This document shows, one piece after another, positions 17,403-26,165 of a DNA stretch of 64,000 nucleotides. The stretch's first letter is position 1; each line of letters begins with the position of its first letter. Under the pieces are notes generated by a model. The model worked only from the letters and a program-made list of their open reading frames with translations. It made no database searches and was not told the DNA's origin. Source of the DNA: Plantibacter elymi (nom. nud.) (lineage in GTDB: Bacteria; Actinomycetota; Actinomycetes; Actinomycetales; Microbacteriaceae). The position numbers and the translations under genes were made by a program. The DNA lies in contig NZ_FXWJ01000001.1 of NCBI RefSeq assembly GCF_900177795.1, forward strand, positions 372,001 to 436,000, written 5' to 3'.

Positions 17403-18875
17403 ATGCCCATCACCGCCCTCGCGCGCAGCGTCGTAGCCGCCGCCGCACCAGCCCCGAGCGATCCCATCGGATGGCTGCAGCAGACCACCCCCGGACTGCT
17501 CATCCTGTGTGCGGTCGCCATCGCGGTGCTGCTGTTCCTCATCATCCGGGTGAAGCTCGAACCGTTTATCTCGCTCTTCATCGTCGGCATCGGTCTGGCG
17601 CTCGCGACCGGGACGAGCATCTACCAGATCGTCGGCGTGGCCGTGCCGGACCCCTTCGACGACGAGCAGATCAAACCGGGGGCGTCACTCCTCGAGACCG
17701 GCTTCGGCGGCATCCTCGGGCACATCACGATCATCATCGGTCTCGGCACCGTGCTCGGCGCGATCCTGGAGCGCTCCGGCGGTGCCGACGTCCTCATCCG
17801 GAAGCTCCTCGGTCGCTTCGGGGAGCGCGGCGCTCCGATCGCGATGGGGCTCACCGGTCTCATCTTCGGCATCCCCGTGTTCTTCGACGTCGGCATCTTC
17901 GTCCTCGCGCCCCTCGTCTACATCACCGCGCGTCGCGGCGGGAAGTCGCTCGTGCTCTACGCGCTCCCGATGCTCGCCGGCCTCTCGATGACGCATGCGT
18001 TCCTGCCGCCGCACCCGGGACCGACGGCGCTCGCCGGCACGTTCGAGGTCGGGCTCGGCTGGCTCATCCTCATGGGCTTCCTCTGCGGTATCCCCGCCTT
18101 CATCGCGTCGGGCATCGCCTGGCCGCTCTGGATCGGGAAGCGTGTCATGGTCTCGGTTCCCGAGGAGTACGTGCTGGAGCCCGAGGACGACGCCCCCGAG
18201 CGCAAGGACGTCTCGCTCTGGAGCGTCGGTCTCATCATCATCACGCCGATCCTGCTCATCCTCGCCGCCACCTTCGGGGCCCTCGCCCTGCCGAACGGCC
18301 CGGTCCTCGAAGCGTTGACACTCATCGGCAACCCGGCGGTCGCGCTCACGATCGCCGTCTGCCTCGCGTACTACGTGCTGGGGGTGCGGCGCGGCATGAC
18401 GCTCGCCGAGCTGGGCGAGCTCTCCGGTCAGTCGCTCCGGCCGATCGGCATGATCCTGCTCGTCGTCGGTGCGGGTGCGTTCTTCGGCGCAGTCATCTCA
18501 GCGACGGGTGTGGGCGCGGCACTGGCCGAGGTGCTCGGTTCGCTCGGCCTGCCGATCATCGTGTCCGCGTACCTCATCAGCTCCGGCCTCCGCATCGCGC
18601 AGGGCTCGGCGACCGCGGCCATCGTGATCACGGCGGGGATCCTGCAGCCGGTCGTGCTCGCGGGCGACTACTCGCAGCCGCAGCTGGCGCTCATCGGCAT
18701 CGCGATCGCGGCGGGTTCGATCACGCTCTCGCACGTCAACGACGGCGGGTTCTGGATCATCGCGAAGTACTTCAACATGTCGGTGAAGCAGACGCTGGCG
18801 ACCTGGACCGTGCTCGAGACGATCCTCTCGGTCGTCGGCTTCGGGATGGTCGCCCTCATCTGGCTCTTCGTCTAG
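17403..18875 (+). CDS. GntP-family gluconate/sugar-acid permease
   Basis: 490-residue polytopic membrane protein with over a dozen hydrophobic segments. GntP hallmarks: GFGGILGHITIIIGLGTVLGA, GIPVFFDVGIFVLAPLVY, SMTHAFLPPHPGPTALA and SHVNDGGFWIIAKYF. It is a proton-coupled importer of gluconate-like acids. It closes the deaminase-eda-deacylase operon, 52 bp after the deacylase, so its natural substrate is probably the acid that this operon degrades rather than gluconate itself. Two hairpins follow the stop. Confidence 0.92.
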   Translation: MPITALARSVVAAAAPAPSDPIGWLQQTTPGLLILCAVAIAVLLFLIIRVKLEPFISLFIVGIGLALATGTSIYQIVGVAVPDPFDDEQIKPGASLLETGFGGILGHITIIIGLGTVLGAILERSGGADVLIRKLLGRFGERGAPIAMGLTGLIFGIPVFFDVGIFVLAPLVYITARRGGKSLVLYALPMLAGLSMTHAFLPPHPGPTALAGTFEVGLGWLILMGFLCGIPAFIASGIAWPLWIGKRVMVSVPEEYVLEPEDDAPERKDVSLWSVGLIIITPILLILAATFGALALPNGPVLEALTLIGNPAVALTIAVCLAYYVLGVRRGMTLAELGELSGQSLRPIGMILLVVGAGAFFGAVISATGVGAALAEVLGSLGLPIIVSAYLISSGLRIAQGSATAAIVITAGILQPVVLAGDYSQPQLALIGIAIAAGSITLSHVNDGGFWIIAKYFNMSVKQTLATWTVLETILSVVGFGMVALIWLFV

Positions 18876-18902
18876 TTCCGGGTCGTGACCGTCGGTCCAG
18901 TG

Positions 18903-19062
18903 CCTTTCTCAGCAGTGTTCGGGCGCGTCGGTGCCGGGTGAGGCCGGCGCGCCGGAGGACTCCTGAGAAAGGTCACTGAGCGGTAGTTGGTGCCTTTCTC
19001 AGGAGTTTCCGGGCGCGTCGGTGCCTGGTGAAGCCGGCGCGCCGGAGGACTCCTGAGAAAGG
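18903..19062. repeat. Two 70-bp hairpin repeats between convergent gntP and nucS
   Basis: 18903-18972 and 18993-19062 are near-identical. Each starts CCTTTCTCAG and ends CTGAGAAAGG, with inner complementary blocks (GGCGCG/CGCGCC, CGG/CCG) and a loop of about 12 bp. They lie between convergent gene ends, so bidirectional termination is plausible. They belong to the CTCAGGA/TCCTGAG hairpin family also found at 42316-42749. Confidence 0.85.
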
Positions 19063-19075
19063 GACTCGGTCGACG

Positions 19076-19771
19076 TCAGAAGAGGCGGGAGTCGCTGTCG
19101 TCGAGGCCGCGCATCGCGTCGTAGTCGAGGACGACGCAGCGGATCCCGCGGTCCTGGGCGAGGGTGCGCGCCTGCGGCTTGATCTCCTGGGCGGCGAACA
19201 CGCCCTGCACGGGGGCGAGGAGCGGGTCGCGGTTCATGAGTTCGAGGTAGCGGGTGAGCTGCTCGACGCCGTCGATGTCGCCGCGGCGCTTCAGCTCGAC
19301 CGCCACGGACGCCCCGGTCGCGTCGGTGGCGAGGATGTCGACCGGACCGATCGCGGTCATGTACTCGCGGCGGATGAGTCGGTAGCCGTCGCCGAGGAGC
19401 TCGATCTGCTCGGCGAGGAGCTTCTGCAGGTGCGCCTCGACGCCGTCCTTCTGGAGGCCGGGGTCGACGCCGAGCTCGTGCGTGCTGTCGTGGTGGACCT
19501 CGTGGATCGACACGATGAGCGCGTCGCCGGTCTTCTTGTGCGTGACCTTCCACAGCTCCGTGATACCGGCTGCCGCTTGCGTCTCATCGGGCTCGACCGT
19601 CGTGAGCACGCAGGGCGGGCTCATCCAGTTGAGCGGCTTGTAGGAGCCACCGTCGGAGTGGACGAGCAGGCTGCCGTCGTTCTTCACCATGAGCAGCCGC
19701 TTGGCGAGCGGCAAGTGAGCCGACAACCGTCCGGCATAGTCGACCGAGCACTCCGCAATCACCAAACGCAC
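19076..19771 (-). CDS. nucS: Endonuclease NucS (EndoMS), mismatch repair
   Basis: 231 residues from the GTG at 19771, giving the typical [12 protein letters not shown] start. NucS cuts both strands at mismatches and is the non-canonical mismatch-repair enzyme of actinobacteria, which lack MutS/MutL. The C-terminal RecB-like nuclease core is visible as [12 protein letters not shown] followed by [13 protein letters not shown] (Asp and the ExK pair). The final residues DSDSRLF resemble the short C-terminal tail by which NucS binds the sliding clamp. The gene converges on gntP. Confidence 0.95.
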   Translation of the reverse strand: MRLVIAECSVDYAGRLSAHLPLAKRLLMVKNDGSLLVHSDGGSYKPLNWMSPPCVLTTVEPDETQAAAGITELWKVTHKKTGDALIVSIHEVHHDSTHELGVDPGLQKDGVEAHLQKLLAEQIELLGDGYRLIRREYMTAIGPVDILATDATGASVAVELKRRGDIDGVEQLTRYLELMNRDPLLAPVQGVFAAQEIKPQARTLAQDRGIRCVVLDYDAMRGLDDSDSRLF

Positions 19772-19832
19772 GACGACGAGCCTACCCTCCGCGCCTGGCT
19801 GTCCAACGCGCACTCGGACCCCGGTGGGTGTG

Positions 19833-20019
19833 CACAACTCCTGCCGGCCATTGAGAGCGGCCGCTCCCCTCGCAACAGTTCCGCCCGCAACTCCTGCTGA
19901 TCTTCCCTCCGTCGGGGCCTGAGCCCCCTGTTCTCGGCTCGACGAGGTTGTAGGTGATGCGAGGAGCAGGAGTTGCGAACCGTGCGCGGGCGGCGGACTG
20001 GCCGCAAGCAGGAGTTGTG
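19833..20019. repeat. Nested inverted repeats upstream of nucS
   Basis: An outer 12-bp perfect pair (CACAACTCCTGC at 19833, GCAGGAGTTGTG at 20008) encloses a 13-bp pair (CGCAACTCCTGCT at 19886, AGCAGGAGTTGCG at 19965). Both share the AACTCCTGC core, so this looks like two hairpin-repeat units nested or inserted in each other. It fills most of the 288-bp gap between the MFS gene end and nucS; nothing else is seen there. Confidence 0.8.
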
Positions 20020-20059
20020 AACCCTCGCCAGGCGGGGCGTGCCGGCGGACGAACCGGGC

Positions 20060-21304
20060 TCAGCGCTTGCGGCGGCTGCTCTCGCGGGCGGCCGGAGAGG
20101 CCAGACCGGCGAACACGATGAGCACGAGCACGACGAACAGGGCGTTCAGCAGGCCGATGGCGTCGCCGAGGATGCCGATGAGCGGCGGACCGACGAGGAA
20201 CGCGCAGTAGCCGATCATCGCGACCGCGCTCACCCGTGCCGCAGCGCGCTTGGAGTCGTCGGCCGCGGCGGACATGCCCACCGGGAACCCGAGCGAGGCG
20301 CCGAGTCCCCACAGCACGGTGCCGAGGACCATGAGTCCGGTGACCGGCGTGAGGATGAACAGCACGAGTCCGGCGATCGCCGCGCCGGCCGACACCTGCA
20401 GCACCGGCACCCGCCCGAAGCGGTCGATGAGCGGCCCGCCGACGATGCGACCGACGGTCATCGCGGTGACGAACACGCCGTAGACGAGCGCACCGGTCGT
20501 GTTGCTCTGCTCGTGGCCGTCGACCACGGCGAGTGCGAGCCAGTCATTGGCGCTGCCCTCGGCGAACGCCATCCCGAGCATGATGACGCCGATGAGGATG
20601 AGGCGGCCGTCGGCCCAGACGGAGAGGCTCTCGCGGAGACGGTCCTGCCACGGGGACTTCGGTGCGTCGTCCAGCTCATCGGCCACCATCTGCTCGGCCG
20701 GAACGAAGCGCACGGCGACGACGGCGACGATCGCGATGACGACCGCCATGACGAGCGCGTGCCAGAACACCTCGAGACCGGCGGCGGACGCGAGGGCGCC
20801 GAGCCCTGCTCCGGCGACCGTGCCGAAGCTGAAGCACGCGTGCATCAGCGGCATCACCGTCTTGCCGAGCTCCTGTTCGGCCGCGGCGCCCTCGACGTTC
20901 ATCATGACGTCGAGCGCTCCGTTCCCGAAGCCGAAGATGATGAGCCCGACGAGGACGATGCCCTCGAGCGGCACGAGGCTCGCGCCGATCCCGATGAGGA
21001 GCAAGCCGGTCGCGACGAGCCCGAGCGTGAGCTGCATGCCGTGTCGCGGGCCGAGACGCGCGAGGAGGTGCTGCGAGGCGACGAGGCCGAGGATCGATCC
21101 GATCGACATGCCGAGGATGAGCAGCCCGACGGCGCCGGTGGTCAGCTCGAGGTTGTCGCGGATGGCGGGGATGCGCGCCACCCACGTCGCGATGCTGAGG
21201 CCACTCAGTGCGAAGATCACGAAGATCGCGTTGCGCCAGGCGAGGAGTTCGCGGCGTGGGCGCAGGGCGACGGGTGCGGTGTGCGGGTTGGTCGGCTCTG
21301 ACAC
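20060..21304 (-). CDS. MFS transporter
   Basis: 414 residues from the GTG at 21304, with GAGGA 5 bp upstream; a longer reading to 21445 would run through the operator region and is rejected. Twelve hydrophobic segments fit an MFS exporter or sugar transporter of the FucP/YbjJ-like type, e.g. SGLSIATWVARIPAIRDNLEL and LIIFGFGNGALDVMMNVEGAAAE. Substrate unknown. Divergent from a LacI regulator across a 125-bp gap with a perfect 18-bp palindrome, so regulation by that protein and a sugar-related substrate are likely. Confidence 0.88.
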   Translation of the reverse strand: MSEPTNPHTAPVALRPRRELLAWRNAIFVIFALSGLSIATWVARIPAIRDNLELTTGAVGLLILGMSIGSILGLVASQHLLARLGPRHGMQLTLGLVATGLLLIGIGASLVPLEGIVLVGLIIFGFGNGALDVMMNVEGAAAEQELGKTVMPLMHACFSFGTVAGAGLGALASAAGLEVFWHALVMAVVIAIVAVVAVRFVPAEQMVADELDDAPKSPWQDRLRESLSVWADGRLILIGVIMLGMAFAEGSANDWLALAVVDGHEQSNTTGALVYGVFVTAMTVGRIVGGPLIDRFGRVPVLQVSAGAAIAGLVLFILTPVTGLMVLGTVLWGLGASLGFPVGMSAAADDSKRAAARVSAVAMIGYCAFLVGPPLIGILGDAIGLLNALFVVLVLIVFAGLASPAARESSRRKR

Positions 21305-21389
21305 AGGGTCCTCGGGATCGGTGCTGGTGCGCCTGGGCGCTCGGTGGAGCGGGGTGGTGAGGCCCGTGCATCTTGGCGGATCTGGCGGA

Positions 21390-21407
21390 AATCGAATCGA
21401 TTCGATT
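21390..21407. promoter_or_regulatory. LacI-family operator between MFS and lacI-type genes
   Basis: AATCGAATCGATTCGATT is a perfect 18-bp palindrome in the divergent gap, with a central CG as in LacI operators. A -10-like TAAGCT for the regulator lies just downstream at 21416-21421, so binding would repress both directions. Confidence 0.7.
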
Positions 21408-21429
21408 CCGTCGACTAAGCTAGCAGATC

Positions 21430-22494
21430 GTGGACCAGGAATCACGCCCCTCGCGACCGACGCTCGCCGATGTCGCCGAGCGCGCGGGGGTGTCGCCGTC
21501 GACCGCCTCGCTCGCGTTCAGCGGCGCCGGACCCGTCTCCGAAGCGACCAAGCAGCGGGTGCTGCAGGCTGCGGCCGACCTCGACTACGCCGGCCCCGAC
21601 CCGCGGGCCCGCTCCCTCCGCCAGGGACGCAGCGGCATCGTGGGAGCCGTCGTCGCCGGTCGGATCGGACACTCCTTCCGCGACCCGGTGATGGTGCAGA
21701 CCCTCGACGGACTCGCGGACGAGCTCGGCGCGGTCGGTGCCGGTCTGCTGCTCCTGAACGATGCGCAGGAGGGCACCCTGCAGTTGAGCAACGCACCGAT
21801 GGACGGCGTCGTCCTCATCGGCTGCAGCCCGAACCTCGACAGCTCGGTGGCGATCCTCAGCCGACGGGGCATGCCGATCGTGTCGATCGAAGGACTCGCG
21901 GCCCTCGGCGTCCCCGACATCGCCGTCGACAACCGCGGCGGCGTGCGTGAGGAGGCGCGACACCTCGCAGATCTCGGCCACGAGCGCGTCGCCGTCGTCA
22001 CCCTCAACCTCGACCCGACCGAACGCCGCGGCCCGCTCACACCCGAGTGGGAGCGATCCGCCACGACGGTCCCGGCCATCGAACGCCTGCAGGGCCTCCG
22101 CGACGTCTTCCCCGACGCGCAGGGGTTCGTCACCACGGGCTCGTCGCTCGAGGAGGGCCGGGTCGCCGGACACGCCATCCTCGACGTCCCGGCGGGTGAA
22201 CGTCCGACGGCGATCGCCGCGCAGAGCGACCTCCTGGCCGCCGGCGTCATCCGCGCAGCTGAGGAGCTCGGCATCTCCGTCCCCGCGGAGCTCAGCGTGG
22301 TCGGGTTCGACGGCATCCGGGTCGAGGGGCTCGACTACGACCTCACGACGGTGTGGCAGCCCTCTCGGGAGAAGGGGTCGGCCGCCGGCCGGGCGATCGT
22401 CGCCATGCTCGACGGCCGCGATCCGGAGTGCGAGCAGTTCAGCGTCCGGTTCCACCCCGGAGCGACGACGGCACCGGCGCACCGGGCCCGGTGA
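21430..22494 (+). CDS. LacI-family transcriptional regulator
   Basis: 354 residues starting at GTG 21430. The N-terminal HTH (PTLADVAERAGVSPSTASLAFSG) is followed by a periplasmic-binding-like sensor domain with VVGFDGIRVEGLDYDLTTVWQP near the end. The -10-like TAAGCT ends 8 nt before the GTG, so the transcript is probably leaderless. The likely operator is the 18-bp palindrome just upstream, with the divergent MFS gene as target. Its stop overlaps the following STAND ATPase start (TGATG), which is unusual company for a sugar regulator. Confidence 0.9.
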   Translation: MDQESRPSRPTLADVAERAGVSPSTASLAFSGAGPVSEATKQRVLQAAADLDYAGPDPRARSLRQGRSGIVGAVVAGRIGHSFRDPVMVQTLDGLADELGAVGAGLLLLNDAQEGTLQLSNAPMDGVVLIGCSPNLDSSVAILSRRGMPIVSIEGLAALGVPDIAVDNRGGVREEARHLADLGHERVAVVTLNLDPTERRGPLTPEWERSATTVPAIERLQGLRDVFPDAQGFVTTGSSLEEGRVAGHAILDVPAGERPTAIAAQSDLLAAGVIRAAEELGISVPAELSVVGFDGIRVEGLDYDLTTVWQPSREKGSAAGRAIVAMLDGRDPECEQFSVRFHPGATTAPAHRAR

Positions 22495-25028
22495 TGCGAC
22501 CGACCACCCTCTCGTCCATCGCCGACCTCGGGGAGCTGGCCGAGGCGCTCACGGGGTTGCGCGCGGCGGCCGGTGCGCCGTCGTTCGCCGAGCTGGCCCG
22601 GCGGGTCGGTGCCCTCCGGCTCGGACGAGGTTCCCGCGACGCCCCCGGCAAGGTGACGGTCTACGACTGCTTCCGCACCGACCGGCATCGGGTCGACGCC
22701 GAACTCATCCACGACCTCGTCCTCGCTCTCGGAGCCTCGGCCTCAGCGGCCGCCGAGTGGCGCACCACTGCTGCGCGCCTGAACGGTGCGACGCTTGGAG
22801 GCCCGGTGTCCGCCTCCGTCCTGCCGGCAGCTGAGGGATCGACGTCCACCGGCGTGGAGCCCGCTGCCGCACCCGTCGTCGTCCTCACCGGGCTCCCCGG
22901 GGTCGGCAAGGCCGAGTACGCGAGGCGGCTCGCCGAGGTCGAACGCCGCCGTACCCCCGGTGCGGTGGTGCTCCTCGTCCGGTTACACGGATTCGAAGAC
23001 GGCCAGCGTCCGGCGGAAGCGGACGAGGTCCTGCGCGAACTGGTGCGCGCCGTCGGAGGTCGGTCCGATCGTCGCCTCGACGCCGCAGCGCTGCGCGAGA
23101 GGCTCCGAACGGCGGCGCGCGACCGCCGGATCGTCGTCCTGCTCGAGGACGCGTTCTCCGCAGCGCAGCTCGCTCCACTCCTGATCGCCGACCACGCCCG
23201 GGGTCCCGCCGGGTGCGGTCTCCATCTGATCGTGACCTCGCGAGCCCGGCTCGACGGCCTCGAGGCACTGGCGGCCGCCGAGGGACTCGCGGTGGACCGT
23301 CGGACCGTCCTGCCCCTCGAGACCGAGGAGACGGTCCGGCGGCTCTCGGCCGCGACCGCCTCGCGGCGTCCGACGTCCTCCTCGTCCGACGACGCGGCGG
23401 TCCACCGGCTCGCGAAGGCGATCAGCGGGATCCGTCTCGACCTCGACCTCGTGCTGCGCTTCATCGAAGACCACCCGGACTGGTCGCTCGCCGATGTGGC
23501 CGAGCGCTTCGGCGACCGCCCGCGGCGCGACCACGCGGTGCCGCTCCTGGAACCCTCGGTCGCCGCCGTCGGACCGGACGCCGCGACCCTGTTCCGGCGG
23601 CTCGGCCTGCTCCGCGGCCCAGTACGGCTGGACGTCGTCGAGACACTGCTGGACGACGCGGGTGCGGATGCGCCGACCTCGGTGCGCCTGCTCCGTCGCC
23701 TGGCGGACATGCACCTGGCCACCGTCTCGGAGCGGGCCGTCGAACTGCACCCGCTCGTCCACACCGCGGCCCACCGGCTCGCGGTCGAGCAGGAGCGCCC
23801 GTCGGTCCTCGTGGTGCTGGCCGGGCGTGTGTTGGACCGGTTCCGCGAGTTGATCGGCTCCGTCCGCTTCGACGCGTCCCTCGCCGACGGGCTGGTGGCC
23901 GCCGCAGCGCTCGCGGTCGACCAGCGGGCGGGCGACGCGCTCGCCGCGGTCGTCTTCGACGTGGTGGAGCCGGTGGGTGATGCCGGCTACTGGAGCCATG
24001 CGGCCGAACTCCTCCAGCTCGCCGCGCCGTTCGTGCCGCGGGACCGACGAGGCACGACCGCGGAGCTCCTCGCCCGCGCCTTCGAGAAGCTCGGTCGGTA
24101 CGACGACGCCCTCGACCACCTGCATCGGGCGAGCCGTCTCCTCACCGAGGAGCAGCCGGGTCGCACGATGAACGTGATCGCCAATGTGGAACGCCAACTG
24201 GGACGGATGGCGGAGGCCGAGCAGTCGTATCTCCGCGCCGCTCGGATCGCGGCCGCAGCCGGCAATCCGATCACGCGAGGGCGCGCGATCGGCAACCTCG
24301 GCAATCTGTCGCGCATCACGAGCCGGTATCGCCGATCGGAGCGGTTGTTCGATCTGGCCGATGCGGTGAGCGCTCGAGCCGGGGATGACGTCAATCGGAC
24401 GATCGTCGAGTCGAACCGTGTGCTCCTGCTCCAGGCGCAGGGTCGGTTCGACGAGGCGCTCCGGCGCTGCGCGACCCTGCTCGAGCACGGCGGTGCCGGC
24501 GTCAACCGCGGATACCTCCTCACCCAGCGCGCCACGATCCTGCTGGACCTCGACCGTGTGGCCGAGGCGGAGGCGGCCCTGCTCGCGGCAGGGGCGGACG
24601 ACGGCGGTCCGACGACGTTCGACGAGGACGCCGAGATCGCCATCCAGCTCGCCCAGGTCGCTCGTCGACGCGGAGACCTCGTCGAGGCCGCGCGTCTGGC
24701 GGACACCGCCCTGGCCTCGGCCGAGCGTGTCGGCTACCCACTCCTCCGCTCCGACGCTTGCAGCACCCTCGGCGAGATCGCCGCCGACACCGACGACGCC
24801 GGGACCGCCGAGCGCTGGGCGCGATGCTCGCTCGAGCTCGCCGAACTGCTCGGTGACCGAGTCGAGCAGGCGCGGGCGTTCGAGACGATCGGGAGAGCGG
24901 CGGCGATCCGCGGCGACCGAGCGGCGGCCGACGCCGCGTTCACCACCGCCGCCGACCTCCTCAGCGCGGTCGGCCACTGGCGAGCCACGGCCGTCCAGAC
25001 GATGCGCGCGAACCTCGCTCGGGCCTGA
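22494..25028 (+). CDS. STAND (NB-ARC-like) ATPase with N-terminal HTH-like head and C-terminal TPR repeats
   Basis: 844 residues. Residues 1-95 resemble the XRE-like head of actinobacterial NB-ARC regulators (FAELARRVG ... VTVYDCF ... LVLALGASASAAAEWR). The nucleotide-binding domain has P-loop GLPGVGKAEYARRL (K139), Walker B VVLLEDA (D219) and LIVTSRARL. The P-loop residue after GK is Ala rather than the usual Thr/Ser, and the usual GLPLAL motif is replaced by ISGIRLDLDL, so nucleotide hydrolysis may be weak. From about residue 520 alpha-helical TPR-like repeats continue to the end. It is translationally coupled to the LacI gene. Role unknown: regulator or NLR-like defence sensor. Confidence 0.8.
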   Translation: MRPTTLSSIADLGELAEALTGLRAAAGAPSFAELARRVGALRLGRGSRDAPGKVTVYDCFRTDRHRVDAELIHDLVLALGASASAAAEWRTTAARLNGATLGGPVSASVLPAAEGSTSTGVEPAAAPVVVLTGLPGVGKAEYARRLAEVERRRTPGAVVLLVRLHGFEDGQRPAEADEVLRELVRAVGGRSDRRLDAAALRERLRTAARDRRIVVLLEDAFSAAQLAPLLIADHARGPAGCGLHLIVTSRARLDGLEALAAAEGLAVDRRTVLPLETEETVRRLSAATASRRPTSSSSDDAAVHRLAKAISGIRLDLDLVLRFIEDHPDWSLADVAERFGDRPRRDHAVPLLEPSVAAVGPDAATLFRRLGLLRGPVRLDVVETLLDDAGADAPTSVRLLRRLADMHLATVSERAVELHPLVHTAAHRLAVEQERPSVLVVLAGRVLDRFRELIGSVRFDASLADGLVAAAALAVDQRAGDALAAVVFDVVEPVGDAGYWSHAAELLQLAAPFVPRDRRGTTAELLARAFEKLGRYDDALDHLHRASRLLTEEQPGRTMNVIANVERQLGRMAEAEQSYLRAARIAAAAGNPITRGRAIGNLGNLSRITSRYRRSERLFDLADAVSARAGDDVNRTIVESNRVLLLQAQGRFDEALRRCATLLEHGGAGVNRGYLLTQRATILLDLDRVAEAEAALLAAGADDGGPTTFDEDAEIAIQLAQVARRRGDLVEAARLADTALASAERVGYPLLRSDACSTLGEIAADTDDAGTAERWARCSLELAELLGDRVEQARAFETIGRAAAIRGDRAAADAAFTTAADLLSAVGHWRATAVQTMRANLARA

Positions 25029-25275
25029 CCCCACCGCCGCCACGCGTGCGCGACCTCCGTTCGTCGACCTCGGCGAGTCGTTCGGGCTCGTTCGGGCGGC
25101 TGGCTCGGAGCCGCGGCGCTCCGGCACCATCGGTTCGGGCACGCCGTGGAGCATGCCGCCACCCCAGACGACCGGCCGGGCGACGCGTGTCGCTCGGTCC
25201 ATGCCAGGAGAAGGACGAACCACATGACGCACCGCACACGATCGATGAGCCGGCTCCCGCGCCTGGTCGGAGGAG

Positions 25276-25764
25276 GTGCTGCGCTTCGTCTTCGCCGCGG
25301 CCCTCGCCGGCTGCTCCAGCGGTTCCGTCTCGGTCGGCGAGACGGCCACCGTGACCCTGCCTGCCAAGATCGCGGGGAACGACGACCAGGACTTCGCCGT
25401 CACGGTCGCCTCGCTCGACGCGGCACCCGACGAGGTGACCGCGCAGATCGGCGGTGACGACGACGTCTACTTCGCCTTAATCGAGTTCGCATACGAGGGG
25501 GACGCCACCGCCGAGGTGCTCGCGCTGCCCTGGAACAACGTCTACGCCGAGCTGTCGGACGGAAGCTTCCTCGAGACGTCGTTCATCGGTCTCACGGAGT
25601 GCACCGGGACACCGGACGACCCGACGGCGGCTGCGGAGGACCTCGTCGGTGGCGAGACGATCACGGTCTGTGTGCCGCTGTCCTCGACCGATGGCCTCGA
25701 AGTGACCGGCGTCTCCGTGGGCGGTTCCGACGTCGGGGCCGGCGGAACGGTCTGGAAGCGATGA
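25276..25764 (+). CDS. Putative lipoprotein, 5' end possibly frameshifted
   Basis: From GTG 25276 this gives 162 residues with a very short leader and lipobox ALAGC (Cys13). The mature part is beta-rich and acidic, without a recognised family. The start is suspect. The GTG touches its upstream GGAGGA, while a good AGGAGAAGG sits 9 bp before ATG 25224 in another frame. That frame encodes MTHRTRSMSRLPRLVGGGAA, an ideal n-region, and a single-base shift near 25265-25285 would join it to LRFVFAAALAGC. The gene may therefore really begin at 25224 and contain a frameshift or assembly error. Its stop overlaps the next ATG (ATGA). Confidence 0.6.
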   Translation: MLRFVFAAALAGCSSGSVSVGETATVTLPAKIAGNDDQDFAVTVASLDAAPDEVTAQIGGDDDVYFALIEFAYEGDATAEVLALPWNNVYAELSDGSFLETSFIGLTECTGTPDDPTAAAEDLVGGETITVCVPLSSTDGLEVTGVSVGGSDVGAGGTVWKR

Positions 25765-26090
25765 GCGGCGGGCAGCAGCCTGGCCAGCAGCCGGAGCAGG
25801 AACCGGTTCAGGCGGGTGGACCGGAGACCCCACCGCAATGGTCCGTCGAGGAGTGGGGGAGTTCGCCGTTCGGGTGGTTCGCCGGCGCGGGGATCGGCGT
25901 GCTCGTCGCCGTGCTCTGCTTCACCCCGATCTGGGACGAGGTCGCCGGGCGGAGCACCGGACGACGAGCCGGTTTCGGTGCGCTGCTCGGTACGATCGGG
26001 CCGTTCGGCGTCGCCGCGATCGCGCTGGCCGTCGCCGTCGTGTTCGTGGTCGTCGGTGTCCGGAAGCGACGCGCCGGCGACCGCGGCTGA
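25761..26090 (+). CDS. Small membrane protein, unknown function
   Basis: 109 residues. The Gln/Pro-rich N-terminus (about 35 residues) is followed by two hydrophobic segments (roughly 38-58 and 75-100) and a basic end (GVRKRRAGDRG). No family recognised. Its ATG overlaps the lipoprotein stop by 4 bp, so the two are made together and may act together at the membrane. Confidence 0.7.
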   Translation: MSGGQQPGQQPEQEPVQAGGPETPPQWSVEEWGSSPFGWFAGAGIGVLVAVLCFTPIWDEVAGRSTGRRAGFGALLGTIGPFGVAAIALAVAVVFVVVGVRKRRAGDRG

Positions 26091-26165
26091 TCGCCCGAGC
26101 CGGCATCCGGCCGACGATACGGACGGCGTGCCCCGTAGGGTGGAGGAGACGCTCGAAGGAGACCC

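Noticed and set aside
21305-21445. Longer N-terminus for the MFS transporter starting at 21445
   Set aside because: It would translate the palindromic operator and the LacI promoter, and the extra residues are low in family similarity. GTG 21304 has a ribosome-binding site.
22983-25403. Long open frame on the minus strand opposite the STAND gene, and similar long antisense frames elsewhere
   Set aside because: They lie antisense to genes with recognisable domains and have Arg/Pro/Gly-rich compositions typical of GC-rich DNA read in the wrong frame.
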